Source: Candidatus Saccharimonadota bacterium (GTDB lineage: Bacteria; Patescibacteriota; Saccharimonadia; Saccharimonadales; Saccharimonadaceae). From it: DNA of 64,000 bases. Under the pieces are notes generated by a model. It was not told the DNA's origin. It saw only the letters and a list, made by a program, of their open reading frames with translations, and made no database searches. Position numbers and translations under genes: made by a program. Positions within the stretch are counted from its first letter, which is position 1; each line of letters begins with the position of its first letter. The DNA is taken from positions 62,001-126,000 of the forward strand of contig JAFYKF010000007.1 in NCBI GenBank assembly GCA_017537745.1, in the 5' to 3' direction. Positions 39,143 through 49,092 of the stretch are shown piece by piece.

Positions 39143-40284
39143 GCCTTGAAAACTTCCCTTAACCACAAAGTTGGCCACCCGACCACTGGCACCCTAAACA
39201 ATACTTTTCCGATCAATTCATTTTTAGTCACATAACCATCATCTTCTGCCTCATTAGCATCGCCCTTAGTATAATATCTTTCTTCACCAGCCACAGTACT
39301 TATCTTTATCACCCGGTGGACAATTTTTTCGCTTCGCCTATTAAACACGATAATGTCGCCTTCGTGCACTTCTTCGTTTGCTCCATATTCTTTTGTTATT
39401 ACCACATCACCTACATCAACTGCACCGGACATCGAACCAGACCCAATCACAATCGCCCCTACGCTAAATTGACAAGACACCAACATAATAAATCCCACCA
39501 TCACAATGCACGTGACGGTCCCAAATATTCTGCCCAACACTGTTCCCCCTTTTGCCAACGCCTTTGTCTCGTGCTCCACGAAAGTCCTATCAATTACCCA
39601 GTAAACAAATAATGGCGCCATCATCCTGCAAAAACTACTAAAGAACGCATAAACGTCCGGCAAAACCGGAATAATATATGCATAAAGAGATGTAATAAGT
39701 CGATAAGCAATAATCGAACCTGCACCAAACCTTGCACTAACAAAGTTATATAGCAAATTTGATGTTAATGCGCCGCCAACCAAACCAATCAATAACAATA
39801 GTTGGTCTAGCTGTCTAGTATCGTAAACCGCCATGTAAATGATAATTTCTGACAACACACCGATTATATAAGTCATCACCTTGGTGTATCTACCTTTAAA
39901 ACAAAGTAGTTTAGCACGAATTATCTCTGTACCAACAATAGTTATGCCAATGGGTAATATAAAATTAATAATGCTGAACCATCCAAATTGAACATTGTTC
40001 ACTGCAAAACCAGTGTATGCCCCAATTGCATAATAAAGCCCGACGTAAAGTAGCCCAAGCACAATCATGTATTTTACAAGTGTACTTTTTTCTAAAGGCA
40101 ATATTTTAAATGATTTCAAAAAAATCACTACTAGCACTGCAGCTAGAACAGTAATACCGGCAAGTATTATCCTTAGCGACAGACCAGTAAAACCTGGCAA
40201 TTTTAATGTCGCCAAAACCATCAACGCGGCAAGAAGAGCTACCAGAATCCCCTCAAAAACCTTAACTTTCTTACTCGCCGGCAT
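39139..40284 (-). CDS. SipW-like signal peptidase I with polytopic N-terminal domain (SipW cassette, gene 2)
   Basis: 381 residues. The C-terminal ~130 residues are a type I signal peptidase of the S26B (ER/archaeal/SipW) class: GSGSMSGAVDVGDVVITK with the nucleophilic Ser, IVHRVIKI with His instead of the bacterial Lys, and TKGDANEAED with the Asp. About seven hydrophobic segments (residues ~8-250) precede it, far more than the one or two in Bacillus SipW. Gene order suggests it cleaves the signal sequences of the two subunits encoded on either side (40307-40888 and 36793-38097). AAAGGA Shine-Dalgarno; 22 bp after the first subunit gene. Confidence 0.82.
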   Translation of the reverse strand: MPASKKVKVFEGILVALLAALMVLATLKLPGFTGLSLRIILAGITVLAAVLVVIFLKSFKILPLEKSTLVKYMIVLGLLYVGLYYAIGAYTGFAVNNVQFGWFSIINFILPIGITIVGTEIIRAKLLCFKGRYTKVMTYIIGVLSEIIIYMAVYDTRQLDQLLLLIGLVGGALTSNLLYNFVSARFGAGSIIAYRLITSLYAYIIPVLPDVYAFFSSFCRMMAPLFVYWVIDRTFVEHETKALAKGGTVLGRIFGTVTCIVMVGFIMLVSCQFSVGAIVIGSGSMSGAVDVGDVVITKEYGANEEVHEGDIIVFNRRSEKIVHRVIKISTVAGEERYYTKGDANEAEDDGYVTKNELIGKVLFRVPVVGWPTLWLREVFKA

Positions 40285-40306
40285 TTTATCCTTTTATTAC
40301 AAACCT

Positions 40307-40888
40307 TCAGTTAGTTGCAGTTGCGACCAATGTGCAAGTAATCGTAGTCGACACATTACTGTCAACTGGCAATTTTATCAACGTGACTGTCACCGTCTGA
40401 CTCGTCGATGGCGTTGCACCACCAGCCTTGGTCAAAGTACTTGTTCCAAGTGTAGAAGCAATTTGGAAATAGCCACCAGTATCAGTCTGCGTACAGGAAG
40501 GCGTAGCAAGAGAAGCGCCAAGATCAGCACTTGCATTTGTAATCGTATAGGTCACAGTAGCAGTCTCATTCATCTTAGACATACCAGTCGCTGTAAAAGA
40601 TGCTGTTTTTGTCGGATAAGATGTAGTAGTATCAGTCACCGTACCAGTACCACCAGTACTAATGCTAGCAACAGTGTTAGCAGTATAATTGATGTTAAAC
40701 GCGGTACTATCCGGTGTAGCTGTCGCTTCCGTACCAGAACCACCAATGACGAGGTTTGATGTAATTGCAGCATAACCTACACCCAAAATCGCTACCACTA
40801 CTAACGCAATAATCGCAATCAAAACTTGTCGGTCTTTCGTAGAATGTTTCTTCGTCACCCTAGTTACTTTAGTTTTCTTTTTAGCCAT
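40307..40888 (-). CDS. small exported subunit, TasA/camelysin-like signal (SipW cassette, gene 1)
   Basis: 193 residues from the ATG at 40888 (AAAGGAATTAAAATG). Basic N-terminus (KKKTKVTRVTKKHSTKDR), hydrophobic helix (LIAIIALVVVAILGVGYAAI) and the sequence GYAAITSNLVIGG at the processing region. The mature part is Thr/Ser/Gly-rich beta sandwich (~140 residues) with two Cys (PSCTQT and TCTLVA). The pattern is like TasA/camelysin-type fibre subunits that depend on SipW. First gene of the cassette and probably the most highly expressed, since the promoter (TTGATT-N17-TATAAT) lies just upstream. Confidence 0.68.
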   Translation of the reverse strand: MAKKKTKVTRVTKKHSTKDRQVLIAIIALVVVAILGVGYAAITSNLVIGGSGTEATATPDSTAFNINYTANTVASISTGGTGTVTDTTTSYPTKTASFTATGMSKMNETATVTYTITNASADLGASLATPSCTQTDTGGYFQIASTLGTSTLTKAGGATPSTSQTVTVTLIKLPVDSNVSTTITCTLVATATN

Positions 40889-40934
40889 TTTAATTCCTTT
40901 TTCATTAAAGAGATTAAGCTTTATTCTTAAGACA

Positions 40935-40963
40935 ATTATACAGTCCTTCCATAAAAAAATCAA
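40935..40963 (-). promoter_or_regulatory. promoter of the SipW/fibre cassette
   Basis: Minus strand TTGATT (40958-40963), 17-bp spacer, TATAAT (40935-40940); leader ~40 nt. Confidence 0.75.
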
Positions 40964-41054
40964 TACCAACAATAAGCAAAAACCAGACATAATTAAAACC
41001 GTCCTAGATGGGTGTTTTCTTCTTGCAAAGTGCTATTATTGATAGAGCGAGCAA

Positions 41055-41077
41055 GAAAAAACGCCCAGATAGGCGAT
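41055..41077 (-). terminator. second terminator downstream of tRNA-Glu
   Basis: Minus strand CGCC-TATCT-GGGCG followed by TTTTTTC. It follows a duplicated tRNA-Glu 3' end. Confidence 0.75.
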
Positions 41078-41088
41078 TCTAATATGTC

Positions 41089-41108
41089 TGGTGATCTCTG
41101 CGAGAGTT
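41089..41108 (-). repeat. duplicated 3' end of tRNA-Glu
   Basis: TGGTGATCTCTGCGAGAGT at ~41089-41107 repeats the acceptor/T-arm end plus CCA of tRNA-Glu (41222-41240). Between the copies lie nested inverted repeats (e.g. GAACTCG-CTG-CGAGTTC at ~41142-41158) and a terminator. Read on the minus strand this is a tRNA remnant lacking its 5' half. Confidence 0.8.
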
Positions 41109-41188
41109 AGCTCGCTACGCTCGCTATTCGCCTTCGGCGAGCGAACTCGCTGCGAGTTCAACCTCCTGACGGAGGTTATCAAAACCAA

Positions 41189-41216
41189 CAAAAAATACCC
41201 TTCGGGCATTTTTTTT
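41189..41216 (-). terminator. terminator immediately after tRNA-Glu
   Basis: AAAAAATACCC-TTC-GGGCATTTTTTTT; A and T tracts on both sides make it work in either direction. Confidence 0.85.
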
Positions 41217-41221
41217 GGTTT

Positions 41222-41296
41222 TGGTGATCTCTGCGAGAGTCGAACTCGCATTGACGGGATGAAAACCCGTTGTACTAACCGTTATACTAAGAGACC
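41222..41296 (-). tRNA. tRNA-Glu(TTC)
   Basis: Acceptor GGTCTCT/AGAGATC, anticodon stem ACGGG/CCCGT with loop TTTTCAT, T stem GCGAG/CTCGC with loop TTCGACT, encoded CCA. Confidence 0.95.
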
Positions 41297-41327
41297 AGCC
41301 GTACTTGTTTTATTATAGCAAAATTCC

Positions 41328-41876
41328 CTAGAATATGCAAGCATATTTAAATTCAACACGGTAATCCTCTGCACCAAATGGGTCAACTGGATAAAAGTGT
41401 ACCAAGGTCTCATCCGGATCGCAATATCGATACAGCTCCGCTTCCGCCTCCGCATGTCGACGGCCATCAAACAGCATCAATTGTCTAAGCGATACATCAG
41501 AAAAACCACCCTCAGCATATCGTTCCATCACTTCGCTCATCACCTTATTCGACGGCACATTGTCCAAAATCTTCTCATAATAATAATTCTCATAATAATC
41601 TGCCGCAATCGATTCAATCTTTGACTTTATAATTGCTTCCGGATTATGAAACACCACCATCAAAACCGCCAGCACCACCGACATCATCGCAAGTAAAATT
41701 ACCATCAGAATCACCTTTCGCACTCTCGACACAAATTTTTGGTCTTTCTCTTTTGTCAATGCATATTTTGATTCCCCCATTTTTGCCCGTTTTTCATGAA
41801 TCGAAGAACTCGCAACCCTCACTGGCTTCTTTGCAACTTCGTCTTTTTTGGCTTTTTTATTTTTGGTTCTACCCAT
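41328..41876 (-). CDS. single-pass membrane protein, unknown function
   Basis: 182 residues: a basic cytoplasmic N-terminus (KNKKAKKDEVAKKPVRV, ~1-52), one transmembrane helix (VILMVILLAMMSVVLAVLMVVF, ~54-75) and an extracytoplasmic domain (~76-182) rich in Tyr and acidic residues (AADYYENYYYEKILDNVP) with two Cys near the end. Not recognised. TAAAAT ends six bases before ATG (leaderless); back to back with pyk. Confidence 0.65.
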   Translation of the reverse strand: MGRTKNKKAKKDEVAKKPVRVASSSIHEKRAKMGESKYALTKEKDQKFVSRVRKVILMVILLAMMSVVLAVLMVVFHNPEAIIKSKIESIAADYYENYYYEKILDNVPSNKVMSEVMERYAEGGFSDVSLRQLMLFDGRRHAEAEAELYRYCDPDETLVHFYPVDPFGAEDYRVEFKYACIF

Positions 41877-41921
41877 ATCCTCATTTTAGCATAAATAAAG
41901 TTTTTATGGTAATATATTTAT

Positions 41922-43352
41922 ATGAGCAAACTTTTTAAACGCACAAAAATTCTCGCCACCATTGGTCCAGCTACCAACTCTGCCGAGCTAATCGAATCTG
42001 CCATTATGGCCGGCGTTAATGGTTGTCGCCTCAATTGTTCGCACGGTTCCGACGAAGAACGTCATCAACAAATCGAATGGATCCGCGCCGCCGCCGCCAA
42101 AAAAGGCCGTAGCGTTGCTATTTTGCAAGATCTTCAAGGCCCCAAGATTCGTCTTGGCATGCTTCAAAATAATCACCTCGATGTCCGCGCTGGGGATGAA
42201 TTGATTTTAGAATCAGACCCATCTTACGAACACGATGGCAGCTTCACTGTACCAATCCAATACAACCTAGCTAGCAAAGTCAAACCTGGCGAGCCACTTT
42301 CAATTTTCGATGGCAAAATTCACGCCATTGTTCTCGAAGTCGTTTCGCCTACCGCTATCCGCATCAAAATTGAAAATGACGGTTTTCTGATGTCTAAAAA
42401 AGGTCTCAACTTCCCAGACACCGATTTTGGTGGCGATATTCTCACCGACAAAGACCTTGCCGACATTGCCGCTGGCGCCGAAGAAGATTACGATTATGTT
42501 TCCCTCTCTTTCGTCCAGTCCGCTTCCGACATTGAAAAACTCCGCCAAATCTTGCTCGCTCACGGTTCCACCTCTCGCGTCATTGCCAAAATCGAAACTA
42601 AAAAGGCGATTTCCTCATACGAAAACCTCGAGGCAATCGTCAAAGCATCGGACGGCATCATGGTCGCCCGTGGCGATATGGCCGTCGAAGCCGGTGCCGA
42701 AGTTGTCCCCATCATCCAACGCAAACTCATCGCTCTCTGCCGTGCCCACGGTAAACTATGCATCGTCGCTACGCAAATGCTATCATCAATGGTGGATTCA
42801 CCAGAACCTACTCGTGCCGAAGTCTCCGATGTAGCCACCGCCGTCATTCAGGGCGCCGACACTGTCATGCTTTCAGACGAAACCGCCAATGGCTCTTATC
42901 CAATTGAAGCCATCAAAGCTATGAAAAAAGTTATCCTCTACACTCAAAACAATTCCCAAATCACCCCCATCAACAAACCCATCGAGCACGCCACGATTTA
43001 TGATGCAATTTCCAATTCCGCCGCCCGTCTCGCCGAGGACATCGACGCCGATGTGATTATTTGCCAAACCGCTTCCGGCGCCACTGCTTACGCCATTGCC
43101 GCCGCTCGCCCCAATCTACCAATCGTATCGGTTACTTCAAATCCAAGAGTTGCCAACCAACTCGCCCTCATTTATGCCAACTCTGCCTTCGTGCGTCCAT
43201 ATTCTCCAGAATTCGGTTACGACCTTGCCGTTGAGCTAAAAGAATCCGGCTATCTCAAAACCAAAGAAGGCGTCAAAGATCTCATCGCCGTCATTGTTTC
43301 CGGCGACAACGACAAATCCGGCACCGACACCATCAGGGTCCGCAACATCTAA
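41922..43352 (+). CDS. pyk: pyruvate kinase
   Basis: Final ATP-forming step of glycolysis, 476 residues. TKILATIGPATNSAELIESAIMAG and CRLNCSHG at the start, the active-site AKIETKKAISSYENLEAIV...DGIMVARGDMAVE (catalytic Lys and metal ligands), PTRAEVSDVATAVIQGADTVMLSDETANGSYPIEA and a complete C-terminal domain. Leaderless start: the TAATAT-like box ends about six bases before ATG. Five bases separate its stop from that of the convergent ligA. Confidence 0.96.
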   Translation: MSKLFKRTKILATIGPATNSAELIESAIMAGVNGCRLNCSHGSDEERHQQIEWIRAAAAKKGRSVAILQDLQGPKIRLGMLQNNHLDVRAGDELILESDPSYEHDGSFTVPIQYNLASKVKPGEPLSIFDGKIHAIVLEVVSPTAIRIKIENDGFLMSKKGLNFPDTDFGGDILTDKDLADIAAGAEEDYDYVSLSFVQSASDIEKLRQILLAHGSTSRVIAKIETKKAISSYENLEAIVKASDGIMVARGDMAVEAGAEVVPIIQRKLIALCRAHGKLCIVATQMLSSMVDSPEPTRAEVSDVATAVIQGADTVMLSDETANGSYPIEAIKAMKKVILYTQNNSQITPINKPIEHATIYDAISNSAARLAEDIDADVIICQTASGATAYAIAAARPNLPIVSVTSNPRVANQLALIYANSAFVRPYSPEFGYDLAVELKESGYLKTKEGVKDLIAVIVSGDNDKSGTDTIRVRNI

Positions 43353-43356
43353 ATAA

Positions 43357-45357
<2,001 letters not shown>

Positions 45358-46083
45358 TTAGTCCTTTATTTTTAAAATCTTGTGATAGTACAAATACAAA
45401 TACACCGCCACATAAATGGTTGAAAAACACCCACATATGAAAATCGTTGCAGTTGTCACCGGTACATACTGACCAAGATTTCTAAGACCAAGTTCAATCA
45501 AAACACCAATACCTACTACCGCCACCCAAATCAAAGCCAAAACAAGAACCATTGTAATCAACTTTACAATAAAACCAATTCTCTCCCCCACCATCACTTC
45601 ATGTATTAATTCCAGAGCCCTAAGCGGATACATCCCTGGCGCACTTACTGCCACCATCGCCATCAACGACCCAGAAATTAGATACAACGATAAAGCGCTC
45701 ATCGCTAACGCGAACAACACAAAGAGCGACCCATAAAACATATCACCAAACAAATTCGTCTCCACCGCCGCCGAATATGCAATAATTACAATCATAATTG
45801 GAATACATTGAATCGCAATCACAATTAAAATCACCAAGGACGAGAAAAACGGTGTCATCGCATTAAAAATACCGTCACGAAACCGCACTGGTTTCTTTTT
45901 TAAAATTCTCCTCACAAAGAAAATTGACGTAAGCCACAACATTATAACGATAAATACGTTAATAATCATCAACGACTCTTCATTTACACCGATCGCTAAT
46001 AGTCCAATCAAAAACGCTAGTGACAGTAATGGCAAAAACAATTTCCAATTTTTAAATATCAAACTAAAAGTTCTTTTTACCAT
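45358..46083 (-). CDS. polytopic membrane protein, unknown function
   Basis: 241 residues from the ATG at 46083 (AAAGG upstream, overlapping htpX by 20 nt). Six hydrophobic segments, e.g. FLPLLSLAFLIGLLAIGV, LIIN VFIVIMLWLTSIFF and VITLVLALIWVAVVGIGVLI-like stretches, with short basic loops. The layout resembles the DUF6159-type glycerophosphoryl-diester-like membrane proteins seen next to housekeeping genes, but I cannot confirm a family. Operon position lemA-htpX-this gene-ligA. Confidence 0.6.
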   Translation of the reverse strand: MVKRTFSLIFKNWKLFLPLLSLAFLIGLLAIGVNEESLMIINVFIVIMLWLTSIFFVRRILKKKPVRFRDGIFNAMTPFFSSLVILIVIAIQCIPIMIVIIAYSAAVETNLFGDMFYGSLFVLFALAMSALSLYLISGSLMAMVAVSAPGMYPLRALELIHEVMVGERIGFIVKLITMVLVLALIWVAVVGIGVLIELGLRNLGQYVPVTTATIFICGCFSTIYVAVYLYLYYHKILKIKD

Positions 46084-46942
46084 TTTCAAGCCTTTCGATT
46101 CGTTTCTCAATTGGCGGATGTGTGCTCAATAAATTATTAAAGAAGCCCTTCCTAAGCGGATCATTAATATACATTGATGCCGCCGCCACATTTTGTGATT
46201 TCATCGGCTGCGTATGAGACTGCAATTTCTTCAGAGCATCAATCATTCCCTCTGGATAACGCGTAATACTCACTGCCGACGCATCAGCCAAATATTCCCG
46301 TTGACGCGATACCGCCATTTGCGCGATTGCTGCAAGTATTGGCGACAAAATCGCCGCAACCAGTATTAATATATATCCCACTGGGCTACCTTCATTATCA
46401 CGTCGACGATTGCCATAGTACATCATTCTAAATGCAATATCCGAAATCAAACCCACTACACAAGTTAAACCAAACACAATCATTGACACGCGAATATCGT
46501 AGTTTTTAACGTGAGACATCTCATGCGCCATCACCGCCGTAACTTCCTTATCGTCCATTATGTCAAGCAGCCCGGTCGTTGCCGCCACTATCGCATGCTT
46601 TGGATCACGCCCCGTCGCAAAAGCATTTGGTGCCGAATCTTGTATGATATATACTTTCGGCATCGGGAGACCAGTCGTAATCGATAAATTCTCCACGATG
46701 TTATAAAATCTGGGGTTATCTTTTTTGGTAATTTCCTTCGCACCGGCCATCGCCGTCGCAATCGAGCCCGAAGCAAAATATTGGATTACAGCGTAAACTA
46801 TCGCAACCAAGGTAGTCCACACTGCAATCCACGGATCATTGTAAGCCCAAGCAAAGGCCACGGCAATCGCTACAATCATCAAGACGAAGGCGATTATAAT
46901 AATCACCGTTCGTCTTTTATTTTCAGCGATTTGCTTGTACAT
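46064..46942 (-). CDS. htpX: M48 zinc metalloprotease HtpX
   Basis: Membrane-integral endopeptidase for quality control of membrane proteins, 292 residues. Two N-terminal helices (IIIIAFVLMIVAIAVAFAW, WTTLVAIVYAVIQYF), zinc motif HEMSH (in AVMAHEMSHVKNYD, ~residues 138-150), downstream helices, and the third ligand region SRQREYLADASAV. The start overlaps the lemA stop by one base, so translation is coupled. Confidence 0.94.
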   Translation of the reverse strand: MYKQIAENKRRTVIIIIAFVLMIVAIAVAFAWAYNDPWIAVWTTLVAIVYAVIQYFASGSIATAMAGAKEITKKDNPRFYNIVENLSITTGLPMPKVYIIQDSAPNAFATGRDPKHAIVAATTGLLDIMDDKEVTAVMAHEMSHVKNYDIRVSMIVFGLTCVVGLISDIAFRMMYYGNRRRDNEGSPVGYILILVAAILSPILAAIAQMAVSRQREYLADASAVSITRYPEGMIDALKKLQSHTQPMKSQNVAAASMYINDPLRKGFFNNLLSTHPPIEKRIERLENGKKNF

Positions 46943-47526
46943 TAGAATTTAACTTCTGGTGCTTTTTCGATTTTAGCTTTTTCAGCTTCTGCTACTTCAA
47001 AGTAGTCACGCTTCTTAAAATGACCAATTATTTTATTTATTAAATTGGTTGGGAAAGTTTGAATCTTGGTGTTAAGTTCTTTCGCACCGGAATTATAGAA
47101 TCTACGTGCAGCCTGGATTTTATCTTCCACATCTTGCAATTGTTCTTGTAATTTTTTGAAATTACCATCAGCCTTTAATTCTGGATAGGCCTCTGCAATT
47201 GCGAAGATTTTACCAAGCGCCGCTTGCATTTCATTCTCAGCCGCTGCAGCTGCTTTGACAGTTTTTGCACCCATCACGGCCGAACGCGCTTCCGTCACCA
47301 TCGCAAAAGTTTCTTTTTCATGCTTCGCATAGCCCTTTACGGTCTCAACTACGTTTGGAATCAAATCCGCACGATATTTTAGCTGTACCGTGATATCACT
47401 CCAAGCCTCATTCACTCGCTCGTTTAAAGTAACCAACGAATTGTATGCTCCGGCGAAAATTGCAACTAGCACAATTAGTACCACCACAATAATTATAATT
47501 GTTATTACTACTGGACTCATTTCCAC
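46942..47526 (-). CDS. lemA: LemA family protein
   Basis: 194 residues: an N-terminal transmembrane helix (VVITIIIIVVVLIVLVAIFAGAYN), then the helical LemA domain (NSLVTLNERVNEAWSDITVQLKYRADLIPNVVETVKGY, FNSGAKELNTKIQTFPTNLI-like end). LemA is commonly encoded with HtpX in Patescibacteria and other bacteria and is thought to work with it at the membrane; exact function is unsettled. Shine-Dalgarno AAGGAGTGG. Confidence 0.93.
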   Translation of the reverse strand: MEMSPVVITIIIIVVVLIVLVAIFAGAYNSLVTLNERVNEAWSDITVQLKYRADLIPNVVETVKGYAKHEKETFAMVTEARSAVMGAKTVKAAAAAENEMQAALGKIFAIAEAYPELKADGNFKKLQEQLQDVEDKIQAARRFYNSGAKELNTKIQTFPTNLINKIIGHFKKRDYFEVAEAEKAKIEKAPEVKF

Positions 47527-47561
47527 TCCTTCAATTATTTATATAATTATTATACCAAATT

Positions 47562-48557
47562 TTAACCTTGCGTCAATTTTATTACCACATTCGAAATCAA
47601 GAAGCCGTAATAAACCAAAAACACTGCGAGCAATGCCAATCCCTCCGCACGGGATATTTTCCTGCCACTTTTTGCAAATGCCCAAAGCAGTACCGTAGAT
47701 ACTAGCACCATTATTAAATCAATCACCAGACCAAACATATCACCATTATCCGGTGTCACCGTGCCAAAAATTGCCGCTGGCAAACCCAACACGATACAAA
47801 CATTAAATATATTACTACCAATAATATTACCAACCATCAACTCATTCTCGCCTCGCTTTGCAGATTTGATCGTTGTGATAAGCTCAGGCAACGATGTACC
47901 AAATGCCACCACTGTAAGTGCAATGATCCTTTCCGGCACTCCAAATGCCGTTGCAATATTTGTGGCCGAACCCACTACGAGTTCCGCCCCACCTACTACA
48001 CCAGCAAGACCAAGCACCACGAGCAGTAGCGAAATCGATAATTTAAATTTTGGCTTTTCGACTTCTTTCTTCCCCGTTCGATTCCTTCGTGCCATTGCAA
48101 TAATATAAAACAAGAATATTGCAAAACAACACAGACAAATAATACCATCCGTCCGATCAATTGTATTCACACTTAACCCGTTTAACGAATCAAAAAATAG
48201 CACCACAAGTACCACCGAAATCAACAATAATAATGGTAATTCTTTAGTAATTGTATCTTTTTTGATCCTAATCGGTCGGATCGTTGCACCAATCCCAAGC
48301 AATAATAAAACATTCAAAATATTACTACCAATCACATTACCAAGCAGCATATCGCTTGTACCATTAAACATCGATGAAATCGACACCGCAAGCTCCGGTG
48401 CACCAGTACCAAACGCCACTATGGTAAGACCAATTAAAAGTTTTGATACTTTAAAATGTGAAGCCGTACTTGACGCACCATCAATCAAAAAATCTGCGCC
48501 TTTGATTAATATTACAAAGCCCACAATTAGCAATATAACCTGTAATGCAATGTCCAT
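47562..48557 (-). CDS. sodium/calcium exchanger family protein (CaCA, YrbG type)
   Basis: 331 residues, about ten transmembrane helices arranged as two inverted repeats. The alpha-1 repeat GTGAPELAVSISS...GNVIGSNILN and alpha-2 repeat GTSLPELITTIKSA...GNIIGSNIFN carry the ion-coordinating residues. Predicted to extrude Ca2+ in exchange for Na+ or H+ across the cytoplasmic membrane. Own promoter with leader; separate from lemA by 35 bp. Confidence 0.9.
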   Translation of the reverse strand: MDIALQVILLIVGFVILIKGADFLIDGASSTASHFKVSKLLIGLTIVAFGTGAPELAVSISSMFNGTSDMLLGNVIGSNILNVLLLLGIGATIRPIRIKKDTITKELPLLLLISVVLVVLFFDSLNGLSVNTIDRTDGIICLCCFAIFLFYIIAMARRNRTGKKEVEKPKFKLSISLLLVVLGLAGVVGGAELVVGSATNIATAFGVPERIIALTVVAFGTSLPELITTIKSAKRGENELMVGNIIGSNIFNVCIVLGLPAAIFGTVTPDNGDMFGLVIDLIMVLVSTVLLWAFAKSGRKISRAEGLALLAVFLVYYGFLISNVVIKLTQG

Positions 48558-48673
48558 TTTTTATTTTTATCCGTTTATGCTTAGTATTATACCACATTTT
48601 TACGCATTTTTAACTATTTTGTGTTATAATAAATACATACTTTAATAGTGTTCCGCGCAATAAAGCACCACGT

Positions 48674-48750
48674 GCGAATGTAGCTCAGTTGTTTAGAGCG
48701 CTTCCTTGCCAAGGAAGAGGTCGAGAGTTAGAGTCTCTTCATTCGCACCA
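48674..48750 (+). tRNA. tRNA-Gly(GCC) with altered 19-56 elbow pair
   Basis: Acceptor GCGAATG/CATTCGC, anticodon stem CTTCC/GGAAG with loop TTGCCAA, encoded CCA, TGTTATAAT upstream. The D loop is AGTTGTTTA (G18 but T19 instead of G19) and the T loop is TTAGAGT (A56 instead of C56). The two changes together keep a Watson-Crick 19-56 pair. It may still decode GGC/GGT, or serve a non-translational purpose; tRNA-Gly(TCC) at 10221 is normal. Confidence 0.92.
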
Positions 48751-49092
48751 TTTTTGATTTTAGTGAAATGCAGAAGCCCATCGAAGTCTTTCTTTAAGAT
48801 ACAGGTGAGCTTATTTTTATCGTCTAATATCAAGTTAGAGAAAGCCCAAAAAGTCCGCAAAACCCTCAAAACTGCACAAGAATTAAAAAGACATACTACC
48901 TCTATAAAACGGTAGCCGTTGCGCATAGCACTAAAACGAAAGCCATTTCATTAACAGGTAGGATCCTACGTAAAGCACAGTTCTCACATTTTCCCGTGCA
49001 TATGCTCTACTAAAAAGGCTCCGTTCGCTATAATTCAAAGCAGTCTTCCATCCATCCTATACATAAGACTCTGGTTCGGATAACAGTGACTA
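48751..49092. other. intergenic stretch, no supported gene
   Basis: 342 bp after tRNA-Gly. Contains a perfect 12-bp palindrome (GTAGGATCCTAC, ~48957-48968) and short open frames on both strands with no ribosome site or family resemblance. Possibly a decayed gene at the edge of an accessory region. Confidence 0.4.

Noticed and set aside
48693-48926. 77-codon frame on the minus strand over tRNA-Gly
   Set aside because: Overlaps the tRNA, has no ribosome site or family resemblance.
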